DNA of 64,000 nt from Methanolobus vulcani (GCF_900100715.1 NZ_FNCA01000006.1:18276-82275); one strand, 5' to 3'; positions 54,438-63,820 are shown, counted from the stretch's first letter. Numbers and translations: made by a program. The notes: generated from the sequence alone by a model not told the origin.

Positions 54438-55346
54438 ATGAGTTCTAATGTACATGCAGTCAGTTCCGGATTAGGATTTAGAAATGATATCGTAATGCTT
54501 ATGAATATGCTCTGGAGAGAACTCGTCTTTGGTGGACATCTCTTCGCTATAGGGTCAGTTTCTGTTGTAATGGCTTGCTGCATTATGTTTATGATCCCTG
54601 TGAGCTGGGATATTCTTTTTGTGACATATCTTATGTTCTACGCGATCTATCTTTATGATTATACACAGGGGGCCTCTTCTGATGAAGCTACAAACAGCAG
54701 CCGTGCAAAGTATCTATTATGCAAGAACAAGAGCAAATGTACAGTTATTATCTCATCTACGGTATTTTTTACTATAATGATATTCTTCACATCATTCACT
54801 ATAACTGCAATAGGAATTGCAATCCTGGTTCTTGGTCTTCTTTATGGAAGCCACTTTAAGAAGCTTACAAAAAAGATACCGGCATTCAAGAACGTCTTTG
54901 TTTCTATCGTCTGGGCATTCATGGCAATTTTTGCTTTTGTCTATTATTCATTACCAATAACATACGGTGCAATGATGCTTGCACTTTTTGTCTTCATCCG
55001 CATGATGAATATACAGATCCTCTTTGATGTAAGAGATATGGAAGGCGACCGTAAAGATGGTCTTCTGACAGTTCCTGCCATTCTTGGAGACAGAAAATAC
55101 CCATTTATTCTCAGACTTATCAATATAGTATCAATCATCTTCATGCTGGAATGTGTTGTAATGGGTATACTACCAGCTTTCACACTTGCAATTATTCCAA
55201 TGTTCTATTATGCTGTAAGCTACATTAACAGGGTTGTAAGGTCCAGAAAAGAATACACATCTTACGTCTTCGCAGCATTTGAACCTATCATGTGGTCAAT
55301 ATTCATATTTGCAGGAAAATACGTTGCAATGCTCAGTGTTTTCTGA
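54438..55346 (+). CDS. UbiA-family prenyltransferase
   Basis: A 302-residue integral membrane protein with about eight helices. The second Asp-rich motif DVRDMEGDRKDGLLTVP is intact. The first is replaced by YLYDYTQGASSDEATNSSRA, a variant of N-D-x-x-D-x-x-x-D. It transfers a prenyl chain to an acceptor lipid or ring; the acceptor is not readable from sequence. It is divergent from the pilus ATPase gene. ATG 54438; the mRNA may be short-leadered. Confidence 0.82.
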   Translation: MSSNVHAVSSGLGFRNDIVMLMNMLWRELVFGGHLFAIGSVSVVMACCIMFMIPVSWDILFVTYLMFYAIYLYDYTQGASSDEATNSSRAKYLLCKNKSKCTVIISSTVFFTIMIFFTSFTITAIGIAILVLGLLYGSHFKKLTKKIPAFKNVFVSIVWAFMAIFAFVYYSLPITYGAMMLALFVFIRMMNIQILFDVRDMEGDRKDGLLTVPAILGDRKYPFILRLINIVSIIFMLECVVMGILPAFTLAIIPMFYYAVSYINRVVRSRKEYTSYVFAAFEPIMWSIFIFAGKYVAMLSVF

Positions 55347-55561
55347 GCATTTAATCTTACATTCGATCTTAGCATTCATAATGTTTCAGGCATAGGGTTC
55401 CAATTCCTCTAAAAAAACGAACAAGAACTCTCCAAACTAACTACATGTCTCCCTGAAAACCCCATTTATCCACATTTAAACACAAATATTAAATGTAAAG
55501 TTGGATATGTTCTGCTAGATTATAGCTAGAACAAAACAGGGAAGGAACTGAGGAAAACCCT

Positions 55562-57181
55562 ATGCCTATTATAACCTTACCATATGATGACCTTGAAAAA
55601 TTAACTGGAACAGACAAGGATACTATTATTAAACGCGTGCCGATGATAGGCGCAGATATCGAGCGTATAGAAGATGATTCTATTGATATCGAATTCTTCC
55701 CTGACCGCCCGGACCTTTACAGTGTTGAGGGTGTTGCACGTGCACTGCGTGGTTTTCTGGATATTGATCCCGGTTTCAGGGAATATGAGGTCAAACCTTA
55801 CACAGTAGAGATCACAAAGGATGAGAATATAGATTCAGTCCGTCCTGTTTTTGGCTGTGCAATAGTCCGTGGTGTAAAGTTTACTTCAAGTGCTATCAAG
55901 ACCCTGATGGACCTTCAGGAATCACTCCACTGGGGACTTGGACGTGACCGTAAGAAAGTATCAATAGGTGTGCACGACCTCTCAAAAGTACAGCCTCCTT
56001 TCAGATACATCGCAGCTGACCCGGATTATAGTTTTGTTCCTCTTGATTTCACAGAACCAATGACCATGAGGGAAATACTTGAGAAGCATCCGAAAGGAAC
56101 ACGCTTTGCACATATCCTTGATGGTTTTGACATGTATCCACTTATCCTTGATGCAAACAACAATGTACTCTCATTCCCGCCAATCATTAACGGTACACTT
56201 ACAATGGTAACTGAGGATACAACTGATCTTCTGGTGGATGTTACAGGACTTAGCAACGAAGTGTACACAGCTCTGAACATAGTCACAACAGCTCTTGCAG
56301 AACGTGGCGGAGAGATTGAGTATGTTAAGGTTGTAAATGCAGATGGAACCGAATCTATCCCTCTTGACCTGAGCCCAAGGTTAAAAGTACTCGAAAGAGA
56401 AGAGATCGATGGTCTTATTGGTATGGAACTTCCGGCTGATGAGATAATTAACCAGCTTGGAAGAATGGGTTTTGGTGCAAAAGAACTTGCTGACGGACGC
56501 ATTGAAGTACAGATCCCACGTTACCGTGCGGATATTCTTGATAACTCAGATATCATTGAAGATATTGCAGTCGGATATGGCTTTGACAAGATCCCTGCAG
56601 TATTCCCAATGAATGCAACAGTAGGTAAGTCACACATGCTTTCAGACATTAGCTCTGATATGCGTGAGATTATGACCGGACTTGGATATCTTCAGGTCAT
56701 GCCTTTCACACTTACTAGCGACAGGGTTCACTTCGACTGGATGTGCAGGGAAAAGACCGATGATGTCACCTATGTAATGCATCCGATAAGCGAGGATCAG
56801 ACTATGGTCAGGACAACTATCCTGCCTAACCTCATTGAGATCCTTTCCATGAACCAGCACAGGGAGCTTCCACAGAGGATCTTTGAGGCTGGTGATGTTG
56901 TTATCGACGGAAAGAACGGTCTGCACCTTGCAGCAGTTTCCATAAGCCCACAGGCAAACTTCACTGAAGTAAGGGAACTCGTTGATGCACTTATGCGTGA
57001 AAGACTTGTGGAATATGAGGTTGTAGAATCAGAAGACCCTGCATTTATGGAAGGCAGAAGGGCTGACATTCTCGTAAATGGCAAAAAAATAGGTGTCATG
57101 GGAGAACTGTTCCCACAGGTTATAGTTAACTTCGGCCTTGGTCAGCCGGTTGTCGGATTTGAGATCGATCTTCTGGATTGA
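55562..57181 (+). CDS. pheT: Phenylalanine-tRNA ligase beta subunit
   Basis: A 539-residue archaeal-length PheT. It starts [19 protein letters not shown] and has the [24 protein letters not shown]-like [13 protein letters not shown] and [20 protein letters not shown] blocks (B5). The core QVMPFTLTS and [20 protein letters not shown] complete it. It forms an alpha2-beta2 enzyme with PheS, which is not in the window. ATG 55562 with GAGGAAAACCCT upstream. A TATA-like AAATATTAAATG lies about 70 bases before the start; the leader has a weak hairpin GTTCTGCT/AGCTAGAAC. Confidence 0.95.
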   Translation: MPIITLPYDDLEKLTGTDKDTIIKRVPMIGADIERIEDDSIDIEFFPDRPDLYSVEGVARALRGFLDIDPGFREYEVKPYTVEITKDENIDSVRPVFGCAIVRGVKFTSSAIKTLMDLQESLHWGLGRDRKKVSIGVHDLSKVQPPFRYIAADPDYSFVPLDFTEPMTMREILEKHPKGTRFAHILDGFDMYPLILDANNNVLSFPPIINGTLTMVTEDTTDLLVDVTGLSNEVYTALNIVTTALAERGGEIEYVKVVNADGTESIPLDLSPRLKVLEREEIDGLIGMELPADEIINQLGRMGFGAKELADGRIEVQIPRYRADILDNSDIIEDIAVGYGFDKIPAVFPMNATVGKSHMLSDISSDMREIMTGLGYLQVMPFTLTSDRVHFDWMCREKTDDVTYVMHPISEDQTMVRTTILPNLIEILSMNQHRELPQRIFEAGDVVIDGKNGLHLAAVSISPQANFTEVRELVDALMRERLVEYEVVESEDPAFMEGRRADILVNGKKIGVMGELFPQVIVNFGLGQPVVGFEIDLLD

Positions 57182-57242
57182 TCTTCAAACTCAATTTTCT
57201 TTTTTAAATTGTATTCTAATTTTTGATTCCCGGTTGAAAAGC

Positions 57243-57262
57243 GGAAAGTATCAGCACTTTCC
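57243..57262 (-). terminator. Hairpin at the end of the ABC/radical-SAM operon
   Basis: GGAAAGT-GCTGAT-ACTTTCC on the minus strand overlaps the ATPase stop codon at 57251 and is followed by GCTTTTC. A weak, short-tailed terminator or 3'-end stabiliser between convergent genes. Confidence 0.4.
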
Positions 57263-58045
57263 ACTTCCACATGGGACGCATACTTTTCTGTTAATGTCAG
57301 TGATATCTCTCACAGTGACATCTATGCCATAGACCGATGACATTATCTGACTGTTCACAACCGATGGAACCGGTCCGCAAGCGAGCAGTTTTCCACCTGT
57401 CAGAGCAACAGCATTGCTGCCTACCAGGAAAGCATGGTCAGGCATGTGAGTGTTCATAACAATTGACATTCCTGATGCTGAAAGTTTCTGAACGGTTTCA
57501 AGGACCAACACCTGATTTCCAAAATCCAGGTGTGCAGTAGGCTCATCCAGTAAAAGCAGTGCAGGTTCCTGTGCAAGAGCACGGGCTATCAGCACCATCT
57601 GTCGCTGTCCTCCACTGAGGCTGTTCAGTGTCCTGTCAGAAAGGTGTTCAACACCGACTGTTTCAAGGGACTTCCATGCAATTTCCATATCTTCCTCTCC
57701 GGGTGAACCGAAGATTGAAAGATGAGGTGTTCGTCCCATAACTACAAAGTCAAGTACATCGAATGGAAAAACGGTCTCGTTCTGTTGTGGTACATATCCG
57801 ACTTTCTTTGAAATAGACCCTGAAGTCATTGTTTGAGTATCTTCACCCTGTATACGGACAGAACCAGCAGCAGGTTTGAAAATACCTGCAATACATTTGA
57901 TAAGTGTGGACTTGCCAACTCCATTGGGTCCGAGTACACACATTACTTCTCCGCCTTTCATTGAAAATGATACATCCTCAAAGACGGGTCCTTTACCATA
58001 CGAATATGCCAGTGAATCTACTTCTAAAATTAATTCTAATTCCAT
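57251..58045 (-). CDS. ABC transporter ATP-binding protein (FecE/BtuD type)
   Basis: A 264-residue ATPase: Walker A LGPNGVGKSTLIKCI near residue 38, Q-loop GYVPQQNETVFPFDV, signature LNSLSGGQRQMVLIARALA, Walker B LLLLDEPTAHLD and H-loop VMNTHMPDH. The YVPQQ and DFVVMGRTPHL segments are typical of iron-complex/cobalamin importers. The C-terminus has a short extension ending CGSGKC. The start overlaps the permease gene by 10 bases. It powers uptake together with the FecCD-type permease. Confidence 0.93.
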   Translation of the reverse strand: MELELILEVDSLAYSYGKGPVFEDVSFSMKGGEVMCVLGPNGVGKSTLIKCIAGIFKPAAGSVRIQGEDTQTMTSGSISKKVGYVPQQNETVFPFDVLDFVVMGRTPHLSIFGSPGEEDMEIAWKSLETVGVEHLSDRTLNSLSGGQRQMVLIARALAQEPALLLLDEPTAHLDFGNQVLVLETVQKLSASGMSIVMNTHMPDHAFLVGSNAVALTGGKLLACGPVPSVVNSQIMSSVYGIDVTVRDITDINRKVCVPCGSGKC

Positions 58046-59055
58046 CCCATACGCCCCCTTTTCAGAAGATATGCGAATAACGGTGCACCAAGCAGGGAAG
58101 TGATTATTCCCAGCGGTATTTCAGTTGCAGTTACAGTTCTTGCAAGGTCATCTACCAGAAGCATGAATGATGCACCAATCACCATACTCATTGGCAAAAG
58201 CCGGTTGTAATTAGGACCTACGATCATCCTTGCAATATGTGGTACGACCAGTCCCACCCATCCGATAACGCCGCTGATACTCACTGCAGCCGATGTGACA
58301 AGAGTGGCACAGACAATGATTATCAAGCGTATCTGATCAACATTCACACCAAGAGAACGAGCTTCTTCATCTCCAAGTGATAGAATGTTAATTCTCCACC
58401 TCAGGAGGAAAAGTACCAATGTTCCTGAGAGCATTGGTACAATGATCCAGAGCAGGTCGTTATATCTGATAGAAGACAGGCTTCCCATGAGCCAGAATAC
58501 GATTTCCGGCAGGTCATCATAAGGATCAGCCACATATTTTGCAAGTGATATCAGGGCTGTGAATATCGAACCCACGATAATTCCCGAGAGAACGAATACA
58601 AGAGTTCCTGTTCCTTTGCTGACCTTACCCATACTGATTGCGCCAAACATTGCTATCAGTCCACAGGTAAATGACAGCAGTTGTATTGCAAGCTGACTGT
58701 TCCAGAGCAGTATACCTACACATGCACCAAAACCTGCACCGGCACCAACTCCAAGAATATAAGGTGATACCAGGGGATTTCTAAAAACACCCTGGAATGA
58801 TACTCCTGCAAGTGAAAGTGATGAGCCTACAAGCAAGGCTGCAAGTATTCTTGGTAATCTCACACTGAAAAGTACAGTGTGCTGGGTGGACATCGGGCTT
58901 GCAGTTCCTGATATAAAGGAAATTACTGTATTCACGATGTCAGCAACAACAAGTGATGCTGGCATCTGGTATCTGCCAACAAAGAGTGAAGCAACTAACA
59001 GCAATATTGGAAGCAAATAAATTGAAATGGTGGCACATCGCCTGTGATCAGGCAT
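58036..59055 (-). CDS. FecCD-family ABC transporter permease
   Basis: A 339-residue permease with about ten helices: RLPRILAALLVGSSLSLAGV, FQGVFRNPLVSPYILGVGAG and IGWVGLVVPHIARMIVGPNY are diagnostic of the BtuC/FecCD group, including the coupling helix EEARSLGV. A homodimer is expected because only one permease gene is present. The start overlaps the radical SAM gene by eight bases, a strong sign of one transcript. Ligands of this class include iron siderophores, haem and corrinoids. Confidence 0.93.
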   Translation of the reverse strand: MPDHRRCATISIYLLPILLLVASLFVGRYQMPASLVVADIVNTVISFISGTASPMSTQHTVLFSVRLPRILAALLVGSSLSLAGVSFQGVFRNPLVSPYILGVGAGAGFGACVGILLWNSQLAIQLLSFTCGLIAMFGAISMGKVSKGTGTLVFVLSGIIVGSIFTALISLAKYVADPYDDLPEIVFWLMGSLSSIRYNDLLWIIVPMLSGTLVLFLLRWRINILSLGDEEARSLGVNVDQIRLIIIVCATLVTSAAVSISGVIGWVGLVVPHIARMIVGPNYNRLLPMSMVIGASFMLLVDDLARTVTATEIPLGIITSLLGAPLFAYLLKRGRMGWN

Positions 59056-60820
59056 GAGTGCACCTCACAACCTCCTTTGGCCAGATTCCTGAAGATGGCC
59101 TGTGGAAAGACCTGTTAGGTTTTGCTTCGCTGTAATATATACCGTAGTAGCGCCAGTAGAATGTATTTGCTTCCTGCTCAACGTCGATTCCAAGTTTACC
59201 CGGATAGAGTTTATCTGCAATGTAAAGGAGCCCGAGTATCCAGCGTGGGCTTCCGAAATCCCATGAAGGTGGAAGCGCATATATCCTCTGCTGCTTTACT
59301 GCATCTGCTTCTATTCCATAATACTTGCAGAGACCGTAGAACTCATAAAGCGGACGGGAAAGAAAACCGGAGATGAATATCGTTTTGGGGTTATTGTCGT
59401 TGATAAATCCTGGCTCAACATTAAAACCTGGTTTACCTTCTTTCTGAAGTAATTTGTTGATACTCTGTCCTCCGGCAAAATTAACAAGGTTGTTTTCCAT
59501 TCTTCCGGCATTCAGTGCAAAGAGCGGTGAACCCATGCAGTAGTATGCGCTTCCGCCATCATTTTCCGAGGCTATTTTTTCAATCAGCTCCAGACGCTTG
59601 CTGATAAATGTTATAAGATCTTCACCTTTCTCCTGCACACCTGCTTTGTCAGCGATCAATCTGATATATTCCAGATATGAGGTTGGGTTCTGTATCATGT
59701 GGTGAATGTCCATGAGTGCTTCTGAACTGGAAATTTCCTTCCATACTTCAAGCATCCTTTCTTCTTCGGGAATTCCCAGGCATGTAAGAACAGCATGAAC
59801 CATTCCAAAAGCACGGCTTATCCTGTATCCGCCCATAAATCCTGATTCACTGAAACTCTCAATGGCTCCTGTACCTGTGACCGGAATATCATGGCCGCAT
59901 TTACAGGTGTAATTACTCCATGGTTTCAGGAGTCTGGAACCCATAGGTCCGTAGAATTCTCTTTCTGTAACGATTTCACCGCATTCAGGACAATAAGTAT
60001 GCATTAATCCTGTACCGGGAGAGTTGAAGAGGTACACATGTTCCAGATGGTCATGCAGGCTGTTGCACAGTCTTTCCGATGCACCAATGGAAGGTTCAAG
60101 GGTTATCGGTGCATCACCGAATGGAATGAATCTCATGAGCTGCAAAGGAATTGAGGTTGATATGTTTGCAAGAGTCCTGGCAACCTGAATAACATCATCT
60201 TCGTTTCCTTTTAAGTAGACTGCCGAGACCTCAACGTGTACTCCCATCCGATGTAACTTCGCGATATTACGAAATACTGGCTTGGAGGACAGGACGCCAC
60301 AATTCCTGTAAGCGTCATCAGAATGTCCCTTTACTCCAACATTCATGAAATTGACAAATTGAGCAAGTTCCTCAATAGTTTCTTCCGTAAAGTAGCAGTT
60401 AGATGAACATCCAACAAGGAGGCCTTTTTCCTTAGCTTTTAGTGCCAGTTCACGGAACATGTAAAAATTAGCAGCAGGTTCATTGAGTGTGGAAACAATT
60501 CCCTTGCAACCAAGTTTTAGTGCAGTTTCGATTACCTGGTCAGGACTTAGGGTTGGCCATCCAAGCGATCTTCTTGAAGCCAGCAGTCTTGCAATGCATC
60601 CAGGACACTGGAAGTTACAACCAGTGCTGAATACCTGAAGGAATTTTCCTGCAGGATAGTAATGGAGCATAGGGATTGTCTCTATTGAAACAGGAAACGC
60701 TCCGAGATACCCACTATCAGGGTCCTGAATTATTTTGTCACCATCAAGCTGGTAGGTTTTGCATCTGCCTGTACTATGCTTGTTGATGTCACAAGCCATT
60801 TCACATATCTTGCACTTCAC
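59048..60820 (-). CDS. Radical SAM enzyme fused to a binding-protein-like C-terminal domain
   Basis: A 590-residue cytoplasmic protein. Cys3, Cys6, Cys10 and Cys20 form a Cys-rich start. Then comes GCNFQCPGC with the radical SAM cysteines 68, 72 and 75, in a PflA/AmmeMemoRadiSam-like context (HYYPAGKFLQVFSTG). A zinc-ribbon-like CPEC (277-280) and CKC (306-308) pair follows. Residues ~335-565 resemble the lobes of FecB/FepB binding proteins: RLELIEKIAS, NFAGGQSIN, VEPGFINDNNPKTIFISG and DAVKQQRIYALPP, aligning with CGGINVA, EWDPEVILTT and IDAVQSKRVYLAP in the two binding proteins of this operon. GTG 60820 follows GGAGG by seven bases. Substrate unknown. Confidence 0.85.
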   Translation of the reverse strand: MKCKICEMACDINKHSTGRCKTYQLDGDKIIQDPDSGYLGAFPVSIETIPMLHYYPAGKFLQVFSTGCNFQCPGCIARLLASRRSLGWPTLSPDQVIETALKLGCKGIVSTLNEPAANFYMFRELALKAKEKGLLVGCSSNCYFTEETIEELAQFVNFMNVGVKGHSDDAYRNCGVLSSKPVFRNIAKLHRMGVHVEVSAVYLKGNEDDVIQVARTLANISTSIPLQLMRFIPFGDAPITLEPSIGASERLCNSLHDHLEHVYLFNSPGTGLMHTYCPECGEIVTEREFYGPMGSRLLKPWSNYTCKCGHDIPVTGTGAIESFSESGFMGGYRISRAFGMVHAVLTCLGIPEEERMLEVWKEISSSEALMDIHHMIQNPTSYLEYIRLIADKAGVQEKGEDLITFISKRLELIEKIASENDGGSAYYCMGSPLFALNAGRMENNLVNFAGGQSINKLLQKEGKPGFNVEPGFINDNNPKTIFISGFLSRPLYEFYGLCKYYGIEADAVKQQRIYALPPSWDFGSPRWILGLLYIADKLYPGKLGIDVEQEANTFYWRYYGIYYSEAKPNRSFHRPSSGIWPKEVVRCTHA

Positions 60821-60839
60821 TTTTTTGCCTCCTTTTTCC

Positions 60840-61457
60840 TTACTTGTTCATAACCACCCAGAAGCCTGCATCATCATCCACAACTCTGAATAGCAGTCCT
60901 GTGCTGACACAGGCATTTTTCATTGCCTGTTTGTTCTCTGGACTGAGCCTTTTTTTAGAACCTTCCCGCCACTGCGGATCACGTTCTTCCATTGTCTTTG
61001 CTATCTGCTGGCGAAGCTCAGCGGTACCAAAACCACCACCTATCCAGGCTTCACCTCCAGGGGCAAGTACCCTGGCAATCTCACTGAAAGCAACAGGAAG
61101 ATCATCCCAGAAAAACACAGAGCCGCGGCTTACAATGAGGTTTGCAAAATCATCATCAAAAGGAAGTTTATGTACATCTGCAAGCAGAGGTTCCAGCCTG
61201 TCAGAAACACCGTGTCTGGCTGCTTTTTCAATTGACAGCTCATGCATTTTCTCTGAGATGTCTACAGCATAGACCATAAGTTCCGTCTGCTCTGCAAAAG
61301 CAATGCCAAGGGATGCGATTCCACATCCAAGGTCAAGGCATATACCTTCTTTTATACCACTGGAAGCAGCAATGTCGGCTGCTATCACAGGATAGATCGG
61401 TGCAAAGACATTCTCTGCAATATCCGGAAAGTTCCCGGATTTTTCATCCATACTCAT
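60840..61457 (-). CDS. Class I SAM-dependent methyltransferase
   Basis: A 205-residue UbiE/COQ5-like methyltransferase: GICLDLGCGIASLGIAF (motif I), VYAVDISEKMHELSIEKAA, LEPLLADVHKLPFDDDFAN and IARVLAPGGEAWIGGG (post-III). Its ATG overlaps the stop of the binding-protein gene (ATGA), so it is translationally coupled. It is followed after 19 bases by the radical SAM gene. The substrate is unknown. Position suggests action on the imported ligand or on a metal-binding product made with the radical SAM enzyme. Confidence 0.85.
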   Translation of the reverse strand: MSMDEKSGNFPDIAENVFAPIYPVIAADIAASSGIKEGICLDLGCGIASLGIAFAEQTELMVYAVDISEKMHELSIEKAARHGVSDRLEPLLADVHKLPFDDDFANLIVSRGSVFFWDDLPVAFSEIARVLAPGGEAWIGGGFGTAELRQQIAKTMEERDPQWREGSKKRLSPENKQAMKNACVSTGLLFRVVDDDAGFWVVMNK

Positions 61458-62578
61458 GCTGATGCCTCCGTTTCAGGATGCAACAGATTATCCATTTCTT
61501 CATCACTGAGGTCATAATGGAAGAATTCCGAATAGAACTTGGTTGTCAGTTCTTCAAGTTCAGTGTCTGAGAACAGTTCCGGATAGAGTACATTGGCTGT
61601 CCATGCAGCTCCTATCACGCGGTGCACACCGTATGGTCTGTCTATCCAGCAGAACGGGTTCTGTGGTGCAAGATATACACGCTTGCTCTGCACGGCATCA
61701 ATGTTTGCCCATAATGGATCGGAATAAACGGAGTTGTAGAACTCGGAATCTGTTGTCAGTATGACCTCTGGGTCCCATTCTGCTACCTGTTCAATAGACA
61801 CAGGTGTCATTCCCATTCCTGGTGTGACCTGACAGTCTGCGACATTAATACCACCACATATAGTGATTGCTTCAGAATGCAATGAACCGGAAGGATCTGT
61901 TTTAAGACCGGTGGAACCCTCTGCATAATAAACACGTACCTTTTCATCATCCGGTATGTCGCCTACTTTATCTTGTATGTCATTGAGGACAGATGACCTG
62001 AAGTTTATGAAGTCAGTAGCCTGCTCTTCACAATCAAGCAGTTGACCCAGATATTCTATAGTGTCATCTCCATCTGCTATGGCAATAATAGAACCATTGA
62101 TGGCAACCACAGGAATGCTTCCGAATTTCTCCTGTCTTTCAGTAACCTGTTCACTTATCTGTCCGTTTTTGCTTACGGTGTATCCTTCAATAACAATTTC
62201 AGGATCAAGACCAATGACAGTTTCATAGTTTGCTGTCTGGGCATTTCCCCATGAACCAACTACAGGAAGAGATGTATACCGCTCGTCCATAAGCATGTGG
62301 TCTATAGGAGTAAATGTGTTCCAGCCTGCAAGTTTTTCAGGTGCAAGCATGTAAACAAGTATGGAATAAGGGCCAGTTGCAGTTACAACACTATCTATTT
62401 CAGAAGGCACTGTCAGGTTCCTGCCCAACATATCGGTTATTTCGACTGTCTCTACCGTTTCTTCTTGCTGGACTATGGATTGCTGTGTCTGGTCAGTGCA
62501 ACCGCTGATTGCAGTTGCTAAAATTAGAATTAATAAAAAAATACCTAAGGAAATACCTGGATAGAATTTCTTATCCAT
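61454..62578 (-). CDS. Extracytoplasmic FecB-type binding lipoprotein, copy 2
   Basis: A 374-residue substrate-binding lipoprotein. The signal sequence ends at lipobox-like AISGC (Cys ~27). Two Rossmann-like lobes are visible: VEITDMLGRNLTVPSEIDSV, YSILVYMLAPEKLAGWNTF and VIGLDPEIVIEGY, then RVYYAEGSTGLKTDPSGS, CGGINVADC and AEWDPEVILTTDS. The C-terminal INAN-type helix is QSKRVYLAPQNPFCWIDRP. It is closely related to copy 1 (62668-63753). ATG 62578 follows AGGTAG; the stop overlaps the methyltransferase start. Confidence 0.92.
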   Translation of the reverse strand: MDKKFYPGISLGIFLLILILATAISGCTDQTQQSIVQQEETVETVEITDMLGRNLTVPSEIDSVVTATGPYSILVYMLAPEKLAGWNTFTPIDHMLMDERYTSLPVVGSWGNAQTANYETVIGLDPEIVIEGYTVSKNGQISEQVTERQEKFGSIPVVAINGSIIAIADGDDTIEYLGQLLDCEEQATDFINFRSSVLNDIQDKVGDIPDDEKVRVYYAEGSTGLKTDPSGSLHSEAITICGGINVADCQVTPGMGMTPVSIEQVAEWDPEVILTTDSEFYNSVYSDPLWANIDAVQSKRVYLAPQNPFCWIDRPYGVHRVIGAAWTANVLYPELFSDTELEELTTKFYSEFFHYDLSDEEMDNLLHPETEASA

Positions 62579-62609
62579 TTTTTCACTACCTTTTGTTTTA
62601 TTTTAAATA

Positions 62610-62647
62610 AAGCACAGGTAGGAAGGTTTGTGCGAATACCTGTGCTT
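62610..62647 (-). promoter_or_regulatory. Hairpin between the two binding-protein genes
   Basis: AAGCACAGGTA (62610-62620) is perfectly inverted as TACCTGTGCTT (62637-62647), an 11-pair stem with a 16-base loop in the 89-base gap. On the minus strand it is followed by TATTTAAAATAAAA, not a T-run. It may act as an attenuator or mRNA-end stabiliser that gives more transcript for the first binding protein than for the rest of the operon. Confidence 0.6.
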
Positions 62648-62667
62648 ATCATTATTTTTGAATCCGG

Positions 62668-63753
62668 TTAAGGATTCAGCAGTGATTTCAGTTCCTCGTC
62701 TGTGAGATTATAATGCAGGAACTGTGAATAGAAATCACGTGTAGTCTGTTCCATATCCATATCTTCGAAAAGATCTGGATACAATACTGTGGCTGTCCAT
62801 GCGGTTCCGATAATGAGATGTGGTCCCTGTGGCCTGTCTATCCAGCAGAATGGATTTAGTGGTGACAGGTAGACACGCTTGTTCTGTACAGCGTCGATGT
62901 TCTCCCAGAGTGGATCGGAGTAAACTGTATTGTAGAACTGGGCATTGGATGTGAGGATTACTTCCGGATTCCATTCGATTACCTGTTCAATGGATACTGG
63001 TGTCATTCCATTTCCAGGGGTAAGGGAACAGTTAGCAACATTTATACCGCCACATATATCGATTACCTGTGAATGCTGTGATCCCGAAGGGTCTGTAGCA
63101 AGTCCTTTTGGTCCTTCTGCATAGTAGACTCTTACCTTTTCATCGTCTGGAATATCGGATACCTTGCTTTCAATTTCATCAAGGACCCCGGCTCTGAAGT
63201 TTATGAAGTCAGTAGCCTGTTCTTCACAATCAAGGAGTTTTCCTACATACTCAATTGTAGGGTCGGAGTCTTCTACAAAAATAATCGAATCATCAACGGC
63301 TACAACCGGAATATTTCCGAATGATTCCTGCCTGCGTTCGATTGCTTCATTTATCTGGCCGTCGGTTGTGTATCCTTCTATTACGATATCAGGATGAATG
63401 TTGATGATTGTCTCGTAATTCCCTGTCTGTGTGCCGAACCACCCGCCAAGAACTGGCAAATTGAGGTATTCGTCATTCATCAATGTGTGATTAAAAGTGT
63501 TAAGAAAATTCCAGCCTGCTACTTTTTCAGGTGCAAGCATGTAAACAAGGATTGTAGAAGGAGGGGATGTAGCGTAAACCGATGTGATATCTTCGGGTAC
63601 TGTCAGTTCCCTGCCAAGCATATCCGTGATTTCCACCGTATTATTTGTAGTATACTGTACCTGTTCTGCTCCGGTCTGTTCCATGCAACCACATGCAGTA
63701 ACAGCCAGCAGAACCATAAAAATGAGGAGTAATGTACCATTTTTTACGTTCAT
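62668..63753 (-). CDS. Extracytoplasmic FecB-type binding lipoprotein, copy 1
   Basis: A 361-residue binding protein that heads the operon. The signal sequence ends with lipobox-like TACGC. It has the same two-lobe layout as copy 2: VEITDMLGRELTVPEDITSV, STILVYMLAPEKVAGWNFL, INIHPDIVIEGY, VRVYYAEGPKGLATDPSG, CGGINVANCSL and DAVQNKRVYLSPLNPF. The two paralogues may bind different forms of one ligand. ATG 63753 with AGGTG five bases upstream. Confidence 0.92.
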   Translation of the reverse strand: MNVKNGTLLLIFMVLLAVTACGCMEQTGAEQVQYTTNNTVEITDMLGRELTVPEDITSVYATSPPSTILVYMLAPEKVAGWNFLNTFNHTLMNDEYLNLPVLGGWFGTQTGNYETIINIHPDIVIEGYTTDGQINEAIERRQESFGNIPVVAVDDSIIFVEDSDPTIEYVGKLLDCEEQATDFINFRAGVLDEIESKVSDIPDDEKVRVYYAEGPKGLATDPSGSQHSQVIDICGGINVANCSLTPGNGMTPVSIEQVIEWNPEVILTSNAQFYNTVYSDPLWENIDAVQNKRVYLSPLNPFCWIDRPQGPHLIIGTAWTATVLYPDLFEDMDMEQTTRDFYSQFLHYNLTDEELKSLLNP

Positions 63754-63787
63754 GACAACACCTGTAAAACATTAATTGTTTTTATCG

Positions 63788-63807
63788 TTATGTTCTGAGA
63801 AACATAA
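63788..63807. promoter_or_regulatory. Palindromic candidate operator of the ABC/radical-SAM operon
   Basis: TTATGTT-CTGAGA-AACATAA, a 7-7 inverted repeat with six-base spacer. It lies between a minus-strand TATA-like box (TTTTTATACC, 63808-63820) and the expected transcription start about 35 bases before ATG 63753. A regulator bound here would block RNA polymerase, as in metal-responsive repression. The regulator gene is not in view. Confidence 0.5.
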
Positions 63808-63820
63808 TGGTATAAAAAGA

